A DNA stretch of 64,000 bases from Hermodice carunculata (GCA_964020975.1 OZ026629.1:52844231-52908230), one strand, 5' to 3'; positions 19,120 to 31,779 are shown, counted from the stretch's first letter. Made by a program: numbers and translations. Notes: generated from the letters alone by a model not told the origin.

Positions 19120-21380
19120 TGTATATACTGCGCCCTCTGGTAGTAATGAACATAAGCACCTACATAAACGCCCCATTAAGTTTTGTCAAGTTGACAGTGA
19201 ACAACTTAAAAGAACACTTGAGCAATGTGATACATCGGAGATATTAGATGCTAATAGCAGTCTTGAGGATGCTGTATACCAGTTCTCCAACGTACTATAT
19301 ACTCATGTGTCTGAGAGCAAAAGTGAGAATAATAATAGACACAATGAACGGTTTACAAATAGTACAAGTGATAACAGGTGGCAGAGAATTCTAGACTCCC
19401 AGGATGATAAACTCCTTTGGAAATCTATTAACTGGAGAGGTGAAATATCTGATAAACCACTAGAATGCCCATCTGACCAGAAGTTTCAAGAGCATTTAGA
19501 GTCAATTCTCAACCCAGCGAATGCTCCAGTGTTAATGGCAGAGGATTTTACTACAAATGTAAATATACCTTTACTAGATGATCCAATTGATCCCAGTGAA
19601 GTGAGCCAAGTGATAGACAAACAAGTAAAGCCAAACAAAAGTGGCTGGCCCAGATGGTCTCAGCCCAGGTATATGTAAGCTCTTACCAATACAGTGGATA
19701 ATAACACTGACTGTATTGCTCAATAATGTGTTTATAAATGGTTATCCGGCAAAATGGACATTTGCACAGTTAAGAATGTTACTTAAGAAAGGTGACAAGT
19801 TATGTTGCGATAACTACAGAGGTATCAGCATCATCAATGGCATCGCAAAGATATATGATTATGTGTTATGCAATAGGCTTACGAAATGGTTCACACTAGA
19901 TTGGGAACAAGCAGGAGCACAAAAACAAACGTGGATGTATCGAACATATAGTAACACTTAGGCTAATTATGACATACTGTTTTCGAAGAAAGGTCAAACT
20001 GTTTGTTATCTTTGTAGACTTCTCAAAGGCGTACGATGGTGTACCGCGGCGTAAACTCATGATGTGTCTTAAACGTTTAGGATGTGGAATTAGAATGCTA
20101 TTAGCACTAGTTGCCATGTATAAAATGGACACAGGGCATCCTTGGTACAGCGGTTGTGACTGCTATAGTTGGTGTAAGACAGGGATCTCCGACATCCTGT
20201 TTCCTATTTACTGTTTTTGTGAACGTGTTAATCCGAATGTTGAAAGAAAAAATGTGATAATGATGGTTTTCTACAGTGGCTCCATATTTTGATGTTAATG
20301 GATGATACAATAATACTAGCTACTAGCCGTGAGCGATTACAAGAGAAACCTAATATTATGAATGAGTACTGTAAGTCACATGGGATGACGGTCAATGAAA
20401 GTAAAACAAAAATTATGGTCTTAAATGGACCTTACAAGAAAAGCATCCTGTTACTCTTGGAAACATGTTGATACGACACTGTGATAAATATGTGTACCTT
20501 GGTGCTGTATTTACAGCAGATGGCAGCACCAGCTCGTCATTGAAAGCCCACGTAGAAGAAAAACAAAAGCAATTCAATAAACTTCTCATGTTTCTGAGAG
20601 TAAATAGAGATACGCCTTTTGTTGCCAAAAGAAAAGTTGTCGAAGCCTGCATTTAACGCAGCGATATTATATGGCTGTGAAGGTTGGCTTGACACCAGTG
20701 TCCGTGTAGTGGAGAAACTCTATATTGGTGCATGTAAAGCTCTCTTGGGGTGGAGAAAGACGACTGTAAATGATGTATGTTGGCAGAACTTGGCTTTCCA
20801 CCCTAGATGCACTGATAAAAACACAAGCAACAGACATCTTCAAAAGATGTTTGAGGAGAGGAAACATATGTTGGACGAACCCCTGATGTTTGCAATAAGG
20901 TTGACGCAAACATATAATCGTAAACTTTTAAATACATAGAGGAACTGTTGATACTATCCAATGATTACATCGGTACTGCAAATAGTAGCTTGCAAAGATT
21001 AAGATTCGTTCATCGCCCAAAACCAAATAATCTACATATCATCGTATTAATCCTACTGTAGCGTCCATGATGTGTATACTAATACTCTGAAGATAGATTG
21101 CTTCATACCTGATATTGCCGCATTGCATGGACTAGGATGTGCCTTTCGTTGCATCACCTATGAATAGAGACAAGGTCGTTGGGCGTGCCTCCCTTGGGAA
21201 GAGCGTTTGTGTCAGTGTGGGGCAGGTCCAGGATGAGGAGCATGTGATACAATTCTGCCCTCTTGTACAAAATATAGAGACCGGTTTGGTGGGGCAGTTA
21301 TTTTACCCCAAAGTACTCAATGATGCAAAAAATGAAAAAGATTTTCTGCTCATCCATGACATTTTGGCGTCTTACTAAGT
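19120..21380 (+). mobile_element. Broken LINE, ORF2 with reverse transcriptase
   Basis: The order of parts is: linker (19130-19600); RT (GPDGLSPG at 19644, DNYRGISIINGIAKI at about 19812, motif A FVDFSKAYDGVP at about 20013, LMDDTIILATS at about 20295); thumb and connection (KYVYLGAVFTADGS, LYGCEGW); and a C-terminal EEHVIQFCP motif (about 21235). It is an I/Jockey-like non-LTR element. The frame changes at least six times and one RT stretch is damaged. The 5' end is cut at the AT-rich sequence near 19100, and no endonuclease is visible. It is long dead. Confidence 0.85.
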
Positions 21381-21614
21381 GATAAATTACTTTTGATTTT
21401 TCAATGTAAAGGACTATTATATTATAAGAACTGACTTTAATACATAAGCATCTCCTATTTTCTAGATATATAAGTATTACTGTGATTTGTTTCAATGTAT
21501 TATGCATGTTTTTTTCTGACTATTTGTGATTTAATGATTGTGTAATTCAGTTTGAACCCACGGTCAATAACTACTACTACTATATGTATATTTATACATA
21601 CACACATATATAAA

Positions 21615-21619
<5 letters not shown>

Positions 21620-21686
<67 letters not shown>

Positions 21687-21710
21687 ACATACATACATAC
21701 ATATATATAC

Positions 21711-21796
<86 letters not shown>
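21620..21796. repeat. Large AT/ACAT microsatellite
   Basis: About 175 bp of AT repeats with ACATACAT interruptions, directly 3' of the LINE remains and adjoining the right arm of the inverted repeat. Confidence 0.97.
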
Positions 21797-21798
<2 letters not shown>

Positions 21799-21810
21799 TT
21801 GTAATCTATT

Positions 21811-21907
21811 ATGCCAAAATGACTTCTTGGCAGCCAAAATGACCAAATCAATGCTGAAATGACCTGACCACGTGCCGAAAAAATGGAGACATGCCGAACT
21901 GACAGTG
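21811..21907. repeat. Right arm of a long-range inverted repeat
   Basis: ATGCCAAAATGACTTCTTGG through GCCGAACTGACAGTGC, the mirror of 18062-18172. Confidence 0.65.
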
Positions 21908-22317
21908 CTGCTGAAATGATCAGGAACCATACTTTACTTGCTAGACTCTTCATTTTTGGTGTTTCAAGTGCAACTGTTGTCTGTGTAATGGTTAATGCCA
22001 TGATGGTCATGCAGATTTTGCCATATCTTGTTGGCACTATTATATTTTCATTGTGTCATTTATACTTTGAATCATGTTAAATATCGGTGCTCAGTGTTTG
22101 TTTTGACTAATGAGTGATGACTGACTTGTTTGTCAATAAAATAATAACAATTATTATTTGTATTTAATTATTATTACTTTAAATCCATTTCAAAAAGGTC
22201 TATACATTTGTATACAAAACATTTCATTATTTTTTTTTTTTATTGTTTTATGGTGTGAGAGACTAGCATGTGCACATGCACTCCATGTTAGTTACAGGTA
22301 TGTCCTCTCCCAGAATA
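21908..22317. other. Unassigned sequence
   Basis: I see no supported feature. A short plus-strand frame ([16 protein letters not shown]) is hydrophobic but has no support. A non-coding first exon of TMEM267 may lie anywhere upstream. Confidence 0.5.
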
Positions 22318-22497
22318 CAGTAGTCCCTCCTTTGAAAGACCACTCCTTTGGGAGACCACCTCCTTTGAGAGACCACAGTTGTCAGGTCTTTCTGTAGTAC
22401 TTTTCATGTTATTTATACCTCCTTTGAGGTACCACCAGCTTTATGTGACCGCCTTTTGGGTGGCACTAGAGGCGGTCTCTCAAAGGAGGGACTACTG
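22318..22497. mobile_element. pogo/Tigger-like MITE, CTCCTTTGA type
   Basis: The 180-bp element is flanked by TA. Both ends read CAGTAGTCCCTCCTTTGA inward. The tag CTCCTTTGA-GAGACCAC occurs about five times inside as well as at the ends. Confidence 0.9.
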
Positions 22498-22664
22498 TAT
22501 AAACATGCACGCTAGTCATTACACCAGTGCCTGATGAGATACAGATGTATCGAAACCAATTGCACGCTGTTGACTTCAATTTGCCTTCATAGGCCTTGTT
22601 GAGTTGTTCTTCAGATAGTTGTATGCATGGATTTCTTTTCTTTTTTTTTCAGCCAAAGAGAAGC

Positions 22665-23324
22665 ATGACTAATGTGAGCAGGCTTCAAATCTGGATGAAC
22701 ACTTGTAAAACAGTGTTTTCTCCATTGATCATCATACTGGAAATAATCCTTGTCACATCATGTCTATTGGGTGACCATCTGTTGCAGATTCGACAAGTTC
22801 AAAACAGCTTATTTTTGAGAGGCTTCGTGGACAGCTCAACACATGGACTGGTTGGCTTACTCTCATGGAGCATCATCAAAGGCAGTCTGCACGTTCAAAC
22901 ACTGATGGAGATAGTGCTGTGTGGTTTTCTAGCCATGATTCTTGATGTGGACCATTTCCTGATGGCTGGGTCATTGAGTTTTCAGAAAGCTGTATCTTTA
23001 CCTAGGCGGCCACCATTTCATGCAACAACAATAATACCAATTTTCATGCTAGGACTATATATACTGAAGAAAGTATTAAAATTTAAAATTCTGCAGAATA
23101 TGCCAATAATCTTTCTGGTAGCTTGGATGTCCCATCACATAAGAGATGCTAACAGAAGGGGTCTGTGGTTTTGGCCCTTTGGAAGTACCCCACCACTATC
23201 CCAGGGACTGTACATAGGACTTACATTAAGTATACCTCTTGGCATAAGAATAATCTCTTTTATATGGACTGATCTTATCTTTGTAATAGAAAAACGAACA
23301 TTGCCAGTAGCTCTTCATGTCTAA
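22665..23324 (+). CDS. TMEM267: Transmembrane protein 267
   Basis: A single coding exon of 219 residues. It follows a classic acceptor (pyrimidine tract then CAG at 22650-22652). The start is the first ATG after it, so the 5'UTR is spliced. The vertebrate protein is about 215 residues and shares landmark motifs seen here: GFVDSSTHG (about residue 53), CGFLAMILDVDHFLMAGS (86-103), LPRRPPFHATTIIP (112-125), SHHIRDANRRGLWFWPFG (156-173). Several hydrophobic segments predict a multi-pass membrane protein. The conserved His and Asp residues (H60, D94, D96, H97, H119, H157, H158, D161) resemble the metal-site pattern of bacterial YdjM/DUF457 membrane proteins; enzymatic activity is inference. The function of the family is not established. 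Confidence 0.93.
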   Translation: MTNVSRLQIWMNTCKTVFSPLIIILEIILVTSCLLGDHLLQIRQVQNSLFLRGFVDSSTHGLVGLLSWSIIKGSLHVQTLMEIVLCGFLAMILDVDHFLMAGSLSFQKAVSLPRRPPFHATTIIPIFMLGLYILKKVLKFKILQNMPIIFLVAWMSHHIRDANRRGLWFWPFGSTPPLSQGLYIGLTLSIPLGIRIISFIWTDLIFVIEKRTLPVALHV

Positions 23325-24250
23325 ATCAACCTCATATCTGGGACACAATACTTAAATCCACACACTCATTGGAGTATCAAGAGTAAATTTTAAAACAAAC
23401 TCACATTTGACCATTACCAGTTTCAAGTTACGTTAGGTAGTGGATTATTATTTGCCACACCATGCAAAGATGTGTATATTTTTCCTCATAGAAATTATGG
23501 TGGCATATGGGAAGCTATCCCTAATGGTGTCAGTGTGTGGACTTCGGTGTTGCATTGTATAATTTTTTAATTGATATGTCAGATAGAACATTCAAATACA
23601 AGTATCACATTTTCTGTGTTTTTAAACACTGTTTCAATGCTAGCATCTCTACCAGCAAAGTTACACTTAGCAATCACATGTGAACATGTTCTGTCAAATA
23701 TTTTACTAATTCATCACATTTATTAAGTCAAATGTTCTGAATTGCCTGTATTGCATCAATGACAAAAATATCTGTTGATCAAACTGCAGAGATCATGTCG
23801 GTTTTATTCACTGTTGATCACTAACAAATAGAAATTTTCATTTTACCATATCAAGTTCAACTGGCAAATTCTGAAGATAGCATGTCAACAATATCATGAG
23901 TCTCACATAAACCCTACAACTTCAAGGTAAAATAACTGAATACACCCCTTCTTTCTTTTGAAATGCAGTGTCTTTCGGAAAATGGAGAGGAAAATACATG
24001 AAATCTGAAAATCTGAACAAAGACAACTCAAATAAAGATTTTAAAGAATTCAAAATGTAAAAATTGTGCAGCATTGGATAGGAAATGTATAAATATTTAA
24101 TCATGCATGCCAGTTCTAGTCTATAAATAAAATACTTTCAGGATATGTATAGATCAATACAATACTACTACCAGGCTCCTTGTAAATATTTTTCTTTTGT
24201 CTTTGATCATCAGACTGAAACATAAGCCATCAGTCACCTGGAAGATAAAA
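23325..24250. other. TMEM267 3'UTR and downstream sequence
   Basis: This is AT-rich sequence without recognisable genes. An AATAAA-type signal occurs near 24126. The end of the transcript cannot be fixed. Confidence 0.4.
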
Positions 24251-24254
24251 CACC

Positions 24255-24525
24255 AAGTGGTGGAACGTAAGTAAAATTTACATGATGCCCAAGATTTTTC
24301 AATTCATGCCCCCCCCCCCCCCCCCCCCCCCCCCCGTTCTTAAAAATGGTAGAATCATTTACAGTGATTCAGATAAATGCACTTTTCGAAAACAAAATGG
24401 TGGAACCTAAGCAAAAGTTCACTTGGCTGAGAGATTTATCAATTCATACCCCCCCCCCCTCTTTCTTGATAAGGGTAGAATCATTTACAGTTATAAAGAT
24501 AAATGCAAAGTTTTCAAAAAATACT
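24255..24525. repeat. Tandem duplication with poly-C runs
   Basis: Two units of about 130 bp share TCAATTCAT, a long C run (about 26 C near 24310 and about 11 C near 24450), GGTAGAATCATTTACAGT and GATAAATGCA. The poly-C length is likely to be unstable. Confidence 0.8.
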
Positions 24526-24719
24526 TTGCCAACAATTGTAAACTTTTTTTTTGTATCAACACTTGCCTAGTCTTTTCACAACAAATGTAAACTTCCTTGG
24601 GAAGATAATCCAATGCCCATGCCTGACATTTTTACCACACTGAAGTTCACTCATTTTTATTTTTTAATAGATGAAATGAGTTTGAAAAAAAGTATTACAG
24701 ACAGTAATTGAGGTCTAGT

Positions 24720-25610
24720 TCTGCAACAGGTCCTGATGGTATAGGAAATATGATTTGAAGAATAGTGCACTGAGCATCTGTCCTTCACTTACCTGGCTCT
24801 TTATAAATCTTTGCCATGGTGCTTCATGCTTTCCAGATTCTTTGAAAAAGTCAAATGTATGTCTTGTGTTTCAAAAGAATGACAAGCAGGTCAAGAACAA
24901 TTGCAAATCTAGATATTTCAGTCCTCTGCAGTTTCTGAAGTGTTTGATTGGTTAATTTATTATGTCTTGTATGGGTGTTTTATGCTTCATGACTTTTGAC
25001 ATCTAAACTTGCTGAGTTAAGACAAACTGATTCTACAATTTATCAGCTTCTAAAAATTCTTGATGCACATAATAAATGGCCTTGAATTACAAAAAGAAGC
25101 CAGAGAGGTATTTCATGATGTCAGCAAAGCATTTGACTGCATCGGGCATGAAGGTCTTCTCTTCAAACGGACACAGCCTGGAATTGAGGGTCGTTTAATC
25201 AAATCTGAAAAATACCTGTTAATCTGTTGATCCAGTCCCTGGTCACTGTTCTCATGGCAAGAGATTTCCTATGGTACCACTTTGTTTCTTGACTAAATTC
25301 TCACCTTCATAGATGAAATATCCTTCTGCCTGCATGCATGTGAATATTCACATCCCAATAAGTGCACATATCATTTAAATTTTGAATGTGCTCTCTATTC
25401 TAATCATCAAAAATTAAATTTAAAATGTTTTCTATATATTGGCACCAGGTGTGAATCCCAAATTACGCATCCGTGTAGCAGGTGACATATTGCTCAGTTA
25501 TTTCAGTGATGATAATCTTCCCACTTCTCAAAAGTCAGATATATTTGTTGCTGTCCAATGATTCATTAATGACTAGAAACAATTTTTAAGTAGGCACTGT
25601 TCTTAATTTT
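24720..25610 (+). mobile_element. Broken CR1/Jockey-type LINE piece
   Basis: RT motifs are visible in order: TGPDGI (24732), KKSNVCLVFQKNDKQVKNN (about 24846), FHDVSKAFDCIGHEGLLFK (about 25110), and YFSDDN (about 25501). There are many stops and frame changes and a gap before the last motif. It is long dead. Confidence 0.75.
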
Positions 25611-25954
25611 CTGGAACAAGACATGTTGACTCATACTATTCGAACTTTTAATTATCTATTGTTGCTATTATTGAGTAACATCATTTTGTACAGCCGAATA
25701 GTCCTCAGTAATGCTTTGTCCTGTGTGTCTTGCACATGTGTGTCTCTCTGTGCCTGAAGAGCCAGTTATTTTAGTATCTTAATATACTGTTTGATGAAAT
25801 AACATAAACAAATATGTTTAAACTAAACTATCACTTCTGATCTCTCGGCAAGGAGGGTAGAGCCTCCTTGCTCTTACTCGGTAAGTTGTTGCCGTTCTTT
25901 GCAGACAGTGTCCCCCAAGGTTGATCCACTGTTTTCCTGGTAGGTTTGAGTGTA

Positions 25955-26133
25955 CAGTAGTCCCTGTCATGAGAGACCCCTGTCGTGAGAGACCACCCTC
26001 TCATGACAGACCGCTTTTCAGACTCCCAAGTCCTATACTTCCCAGGTTAATATACCTGTCATGAAAGACCACCTGTCTCATAAGACCACTTTTTTGTCGC
26101 TGTAGGGGTGGTCTCTGGTGACAGGGACCACTG
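25955..26133. mobile_element. pogo/Tigger-like MITE, CTGTCATGA type, copy 1
   Basis: 179 bp flanked by TA. The ends read CAGTAGTCCCTGTCATGA and CAGTGGTCCCTGTCACCA. It differs from 27414-27592 at only two positions by eye, so both moved recently. The tag CTGTCATGA-GAGACC is repeated internally. Confidence 0.92.
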
Positions 26134-26539
26134 TACTACCTTGACAATTAAGCAGTGTAGTCTGTCAATTTGGAGACTCTGCCAAGCATCTAGTCACCTT
26201 GAAACTACTTTTCCAAGACTGGCACTGCTATGGAATAATTCAATACTTTTTAGCTGTGCTGACCATAGGTTGCAGAGGTTATACGATCACTCGCATCTGT
26301 TTGTCTGTAAACTTTTGCTTGTGAATGCGACAGTCAACAGTTTTCATACCCTTTAGAAGTTTGATATGGGTGGAACCACGTATAGTATTATGTAATCTTT
26401 GGCCAAAATGGGGGAAATTTTGAAAATGCTGTTTCATGAATCATTTCCAAACTTGGTGGGAATGTCAATCAAGAAAAAAGCCGAAAACAAGGTGAAATTT
26501 CTTGTCAACTGGCAACAGGCCAGGACAGGACAACCTGCC

Positions 26540-29100
26540 TGATACTTTTAAAGATTAGGTCAACTTAGCACAATGCCCTAGGCCAACTAAGAAGTGCGCC
26601 GACCTATAGGCCACATCGAATCTAAACCCGAAGAGTGCCTTGAACTGAAATATGGTGACTGCACTGATGGGATCCAGAAGGCCTAATGGATGAGAATCAG
26701 AACCTGACCAAAGGAGCCTGTGATGCCCACAAAGGTGCACATGCCCTCCTTTAGCACTATTATGTCACACAAGTAGTGCTCAGTGAAGGTTATAGCCGAT
26801 TGCCATTGGCAAGCCCCCAGAATGTTGCCAACCATGAAGTTCCACAGGGTGTGCTAGGAGGCATTTAAGGCTTGCACCTTGTGAGCTCTGACTGAGACAA
26901 GATGCAAGGCACTGGGCCTTTCCAGTGAAATCTCGTACGCCCTAAGGATCTTCTGCTTAATCCACGAAGAAATGGTGTTTCTGCAAACTTGATCCTTACG
27001 AGGGTTAACTACCAAGGGATAGGAAGAGGGCGGACCTCTGCCATGTGCGTCCGTCTGTGCATAAAAGGTACCAGTGAAGGGCTCTCACAAGACACAAGGC
27101 TCTTTCCTCTAGGGGTAGAGCAGTATCCATAGCATGGAGTGTAAAACCGTAGCCAGATCTGAAGCCACTTGGTCCTTTGTAAGGAAGTTTAAATGAGGCC
27201 TTAGGATCACCTGGGAGTTGTCAGGGGACCATTGGATTCAGTCATAAGCTAGAATGTGGATCTCCCTTCTTTGAACCCCCAAGGTCAGTGTTTAAAGAAC
27301 ACAAGTTTTCCATGTCCAGTTCTTCAGGTACACCCGCTGGGGGTCCTTGAGGCACTGAAGGTCTAGGACCCACGTGAGGGTTGAAGAGATGGCTGATAGG
27401 AAACCCTCCACTACAGTAGTCCCTGTCACGAGAGACCCCTGTCGTGAGAGACCACCCTCTCATGACAGACCGCTTTTCAGACTCCCAAGTCCTATACTTC
27501 CCAGGTTAATATACCTGTCATGAAAGACCACCTGTCTCATAAGACCACTTTTTTGTCGCTCTAGGGGTGGTCTCTGGTGACAGGGACCACTGTATTCTCG
27601 AGCTCTTGCTGAAAACTCTGCACAGATAAAGCAGGATGCTGCAATGTCTGAAATGCGTAGAGACCAAGTGGGAATTCTATTACTAGCGCACCGGTCAGAA
27701 AACACATTCCAACAAGCTGAGTAGACAGAGAAGCAGATTGAAGTCCTCCTGTGGCAATTCTATCTGCGACCAATTCTGAGAAACCTCTGTTGCAGATGTG
27801 CGCTGAGACAACCACCAAGCATGGAGCACTTCAGGGTTCCTGTGGAACACGCTCTTCTGCAGCTGCATCAGAAGTTTCGGCCAGGCAGGTGAACGTAGCT
27901 GAGCAATTGGTTCAGGGCTGCCAGTGGGTGATCTCAGGATCAGATTGTAATTGTGGGACCAAACCTTGTGCAGTACACTTGGAATGATCTGCGGAGGTGG
28001 AAAAGCATATGCCCAAAGGTTGCTCCAGTCCGTGGGTAGAGCGTCCATCTCTAGGGCCTGGGGGTCCGGGACAGGCAAGATATAAACCAGCAGTTTTGCA
28101 TTCTCTCAAGTCATGAACAAGTCCATATGTGTGGAGTTTCCCATCTGGCCCACATGGCCTGAATGACCTGTGGGTGGAGCGCCAACTGTGTCCCTACTGT
28201 CTGACCTCTCAGGATGTGCATCACGTGCTAATTGTGTCAACTTCTTGGATCGCCTCCCGCCTTGCCTGTTGAGGAAGGCCACTGCGGTCCTGTGGTTGCA
28301 CACTATGAGGCCATGTTTGGAGAAGCCAGGAGAACCTTGATTCTCGACTGGCTGTATGGCCCACTTGCTCTGAAGTGTCTGAATCAGAGTGCTGATGCTT
28401 TGGGTTCTGCAGTTGGCAGATAAAATCACAAGGGCTCGCTAGTAGTGAACCCGACAAAGATCTGCTGAGATGCAGAATACCGTCTCCCTGGGATGTCCTT
28501 CTTGGGGAGGAGTCAACCTTGCCTTAGGTAGCCAAATCTAGGGGAACCTGTGTGCTGCGAGTCTTGGCCATGAGCTGGTCATAGAACTCAGCCACGAAAG
28601 GCAAAAAAGGTATGGGTGTGTGTTGCTGCGTGTCCTCCAGGGACAAGGCCCGGCAGGACAGTGCAGCAGCCACACGTATCTCCTCCTCTGGTGGGACCAC
28701 AGCTTGGCCACCAGCCAGGTTCTGAATAAGAACTTTGACATGGTCAAAGCCCGTTAGCACAGCAGGTGCAGTGTCCATAGGTGGTGGAAGCTGTTCCGCG
28801 GGCCCTATGTTTACCAACAAGCTTGGCCTTTCAGAGAGGGAATGGCGTGGCGCTCGAACCTTCGACCTCAGCCAAGATCTATTAATGGACACATCCAAAA
28901 ACAGAAGCTCATCCTCTACCTCAGTGTCGAGGTCCAAAGACTCGAGATTCATGAGGGGAGCGGCGAGACCCAAAGCCTTTTTGAACAGCGAATTGTCCGT
29001 GGGGGAGAGTCAGAGCCTCCTTTGGCTAGGCAACAGCGGAAGAAGACAAAGTCTCCGCCCGCAAACATGCTGATGATCATACCAGAATGCCACTTGGTGG
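26540..29100 (-). mobile_element. DIRS-like tyrosine-recombinase retroelement (fossil)
   Basis: Minus-strand parts in DIRS order: gag-like region (about 28.5-29.0 kb), RNase H (about 28.1-28.45 kb, TAVAFLNRQGG motif) and tyrosine recombinase (about 26.6-27.9 kb, HKVQALNAS and QSAITFTEHYLCDI). A likely terminal region lies at about 29360-29660. The element is incomplete and broken in many places. A young MITE sits inside the recombinase part. It is an old fossil. Confidence 0.75.
27414..27592. mobile_element. pogo/Tigger-like MITE, CTGTCATGA type, copy 2, inside DIRS fossil
   Basis: 179 bp flanked by TA and almost identical to 25955-26133. It was inserted into the DIRS-like fossil after that element decayed. 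Confidence 0.92.
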
Positions 29101-29359
29101 TTTAGTGAGTCCCATTTCTTTCCATGATACAACAAGGATGCAGACAGAGTGGTCATTGGATCGACACCCATGGCCTGCCTCCAAAAGGAGGCAATTGCCT
29201 GATGTGCACTGTCTTCCTACTCTCTGCGATCTGTTCGCCAAGGTGCCATCTTGAAAGTATAGGTTTCAAACCAAACGACCAGCTTTATCCCAACTATTTC
29301 AGAGCTATTTGCAGGATAGATATCAGCCTTTTTTTAAAATATCCAGGTCTTGGAAGAGT

Positions 29360-29660
29360 CCTGGACTTCTAAGAAAAGATTTTCCATGGAAGGGAACATG
29401 CGTAAAGCACTAAAACAGTGCATGTGAACAAAAATTCACAGAGCTCAAACGTGAAAGGGCATGCCAGTAATGGTGCCCAAAAGAGGGAGAATTATACAGG
29501 GACCATGCACACTGGGAGTCTCCTCCAGTTCCAAAGGAACCGTCAGATGTTGCCACGGAACTGTCAGGTTTTCAGGAATCAGTGAACTCAACTGAATTTC
29601 ATGGGTGTTCAATACAGACACAGAAGTCTGGGTAAATGGTGGTCAAGAGGTAATGATACG
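29360..29660. mobile_element. DIRS-like terminal region (fossil)
   Basis: Similar to 10175-10445 over its length. It lies beyond the gag-like end of the DIRS-like fossil and is probably its terminal repeat. It is broken. Confidence 0.5.
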
Positions 29661-29937
29661 TAACTAATACATACTTTTTAAAAATCACAATGCTCATCTT
29701 GAAAATTAGAACATGCATCTAAAAATAGAAGCATTGGAAAGATACAGGGCAATACCTAGCTGTTTAATTTCCACTACCCATGTGGCATCAAGTGATCTTC
29801 TCTATGGCTGGCTAGGTTTAATGTTATGGGAAAAATTGTGAAAATTTGATAAATACATATATGTACTCATATGAATTTCCAACAAATATTGGGGCATGTT
29901 TAGCTAACTTGGGTAAGTTTTATCATATTACATGCAA

Positions 29938-30043
29938 GATCCTCATTTGTACCTGTGGTGACAGCAGACTCAAGAGCCTCACTTGTACCTGTGGTGACAG
30001 CAGACTCAAGATCCTCACTTGTACCTGTGGTGACAGCAGACTC
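29938..30043. repeat. 36-bp minisatellite, three copies
   Basis: The unit is TGTACCTGTGGTGACAGCAG plus ACTCAAGATCCTCACT. Being a multiple of three, it keeps a plus-strand frame open (CTCGDSRL repeats). It is not a gene. Confidence 0.93.
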
Positions 30044-30439
30044 ACAACACAGGCCTTAAAATGTTGGTGCTATTTCCTGAATCTGAGGATTTTTTTTATT
30101 TATTTATAATTTACATTTGGGATAATTGGCCACAGAAAATTTTCACACCTTTGTTTAGTACTCCTGTGCTATTTGTTCATTGACACATTTTTTGTAGTTG
30201 TGTACTGCCAAAGTGATAGCACAGCAACAAACTTGTGCCCATTGTGATTGGAAATTGAGAAAATAAAGCTTCTCATTGGCTTATTTTGATGATACATTAG
30301 CAAACTTCTCTTCCCTTACTTTGAAGTTTGAATGTAGTTGCATTTGGATATAGTTCAGATTTTAGGTAAATGATGCCAGCATAATTGACAAACCCAATGA
30401 CATCAAAGTCAGCAACATACATCAAACATCAAGGCTTAA

Positions 30440-30690
30440 ACACTAGACCTCTGCACAAACCTTGAAAAAGTTCCTACTGAGACAAAATCCCATGCTTGTA
30501 AAATGATAGTCAGACCCAATCTGGTGTATTATGCCAGTGTCTGGGACCGTACCTTAAAAGACGCACACAAAAAAGAAAGAAATAAAAAAAAAATAAAAAG
30601 ACTGGAAATAGTGTAAAGGAGGGCAACTAGGTTTGTAATAAACAGTTACCACAATATCATCATTTGCTCAATAATTCAAAAAGTTATGAC
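30440..30690 (+). mobile_element. LINE ORF2 C-terminal fragment
   Basis: The reading MIVRPNLVYYASVWD, then RLEIV and RRATRFVINSY, matches the C-terminal RT-connection region of CR1/Jockey LINEs. A stop lies between LEIV and RRAT, and there is an A-rich insertion. Confidence 0.75.
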
Positions 30691-31770
30691 CCGATTTGAA
30701 CAAACAGACTGTATATGGTAAGCTGGATGTCGGGCGCACATTTTGAACATAACAATTTTTTAATCTGAGTTGAAGGTCAAGGTCAAATGGCCAGTTTGAA
30801 TGTAAAGGTCATCTCGTGAATGCTCTGCACCTTGAGATAGGCCCATATAATGTTGAGCAGTTATAAAGTATATAAAACTCTTTGTCGACGTCAATGTTGG
30901 TGGCGCGATCTGTGTTATGTAATATACAGGTCAAAATGTGAAAATCTTGTGACCACAATACTGTCCAGAGTTTTCAAATTAGCCCAATATAACTTTCACG
31001 ACTTATAGGGTCATAAAAATCTAGGTTCTTTTTCATATTAGTGGCGCCACCTACAATATTATGCAATATATGGGTCAAAATATGAAAATCGTTTGAACTC
31101 CCTAGCATGTTTAATTTGTGGCAGATCTTCACCAAATTTGGTAGAATTGCAGGGGAGGTCAAAGTGTAAGTTGCTTATGATGATACTAGTGGCGCCACCT
31201 GTAATTTGATGGAAATTGTGAGTCAAAGTGCATTTTAAGATATAAAATTCCACATTAGGAAAAGTAATTGGACTAGGCTTGCCAAATTTATAGGATATAT
31301 AGACCATGTCCAAAGCTAGAATTGTATATAATATCAGTGACTTTGACCTATTTTTGTGAGGTCACCATGTCTGTAACGTTGAAAGAGGTGATAATGCAAT
31401 GGCAGGGTGTAGCTTGGGCTTCAATGGCAATGTCAGCACAGCACCGGGCAGGCCTATGGGTCTCTTGTATTACATAATCTGGGTGTCCTTGATCTTCTGT
31501 CCCAAGGTCACTGAGGACATAAAGTTAAGGACTCACTCATTGTTGTGTCAGCGCATGCAACAATATTCATCACAAGAGTTGCACAAAAAAGCTATGATTG
31601 CAGGTGGAGTGAAGTGCCATCTGGTGGACAGTGTTTACATTAAATGTACATGAGCTTTATATGTTCAGGAGCCACGTGAGGACTCGCAACTTTGAAATGA
31701 AGAGGTGCAATATAACCACGATGATACCAGCAAAGCATTAGGCCCATGGGCCTATTGTTTCAGAACATTT
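30690..31770. repeat. Tandem array with GTGGCGCCAC palindrome
   Basis: Units of about 141-148 bp carry GGGTCAAAATATGAAAAT-type words and the palindrome AGTGGCGCCACCT (at about 31041 and 31189; degenerate at about 30900). The array ends in GGCCCATGGGCC, a terminal hairpin, at about 31740-31755. An inverted relative sits at 2180-2800. It is probably a non-autonomous Helentron/pearl-like element. Confidence 0.65.
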
Positions 31771-31779
31771 TGATACCCC

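Noticed and set aside
22596-22664. Upstream in-frame extension of TMEM267 (MLSCSSDSCMHG start)
   Set aside because: This part is the pyrimidine tract and intron before a strong acceptor at 22651-22652, and it is unlike the family N-terminus.
28232-29105. Plus-strand ORFs over the DIRS-like region
   Set aside because: Shadow frames of the minus-strand fossil.
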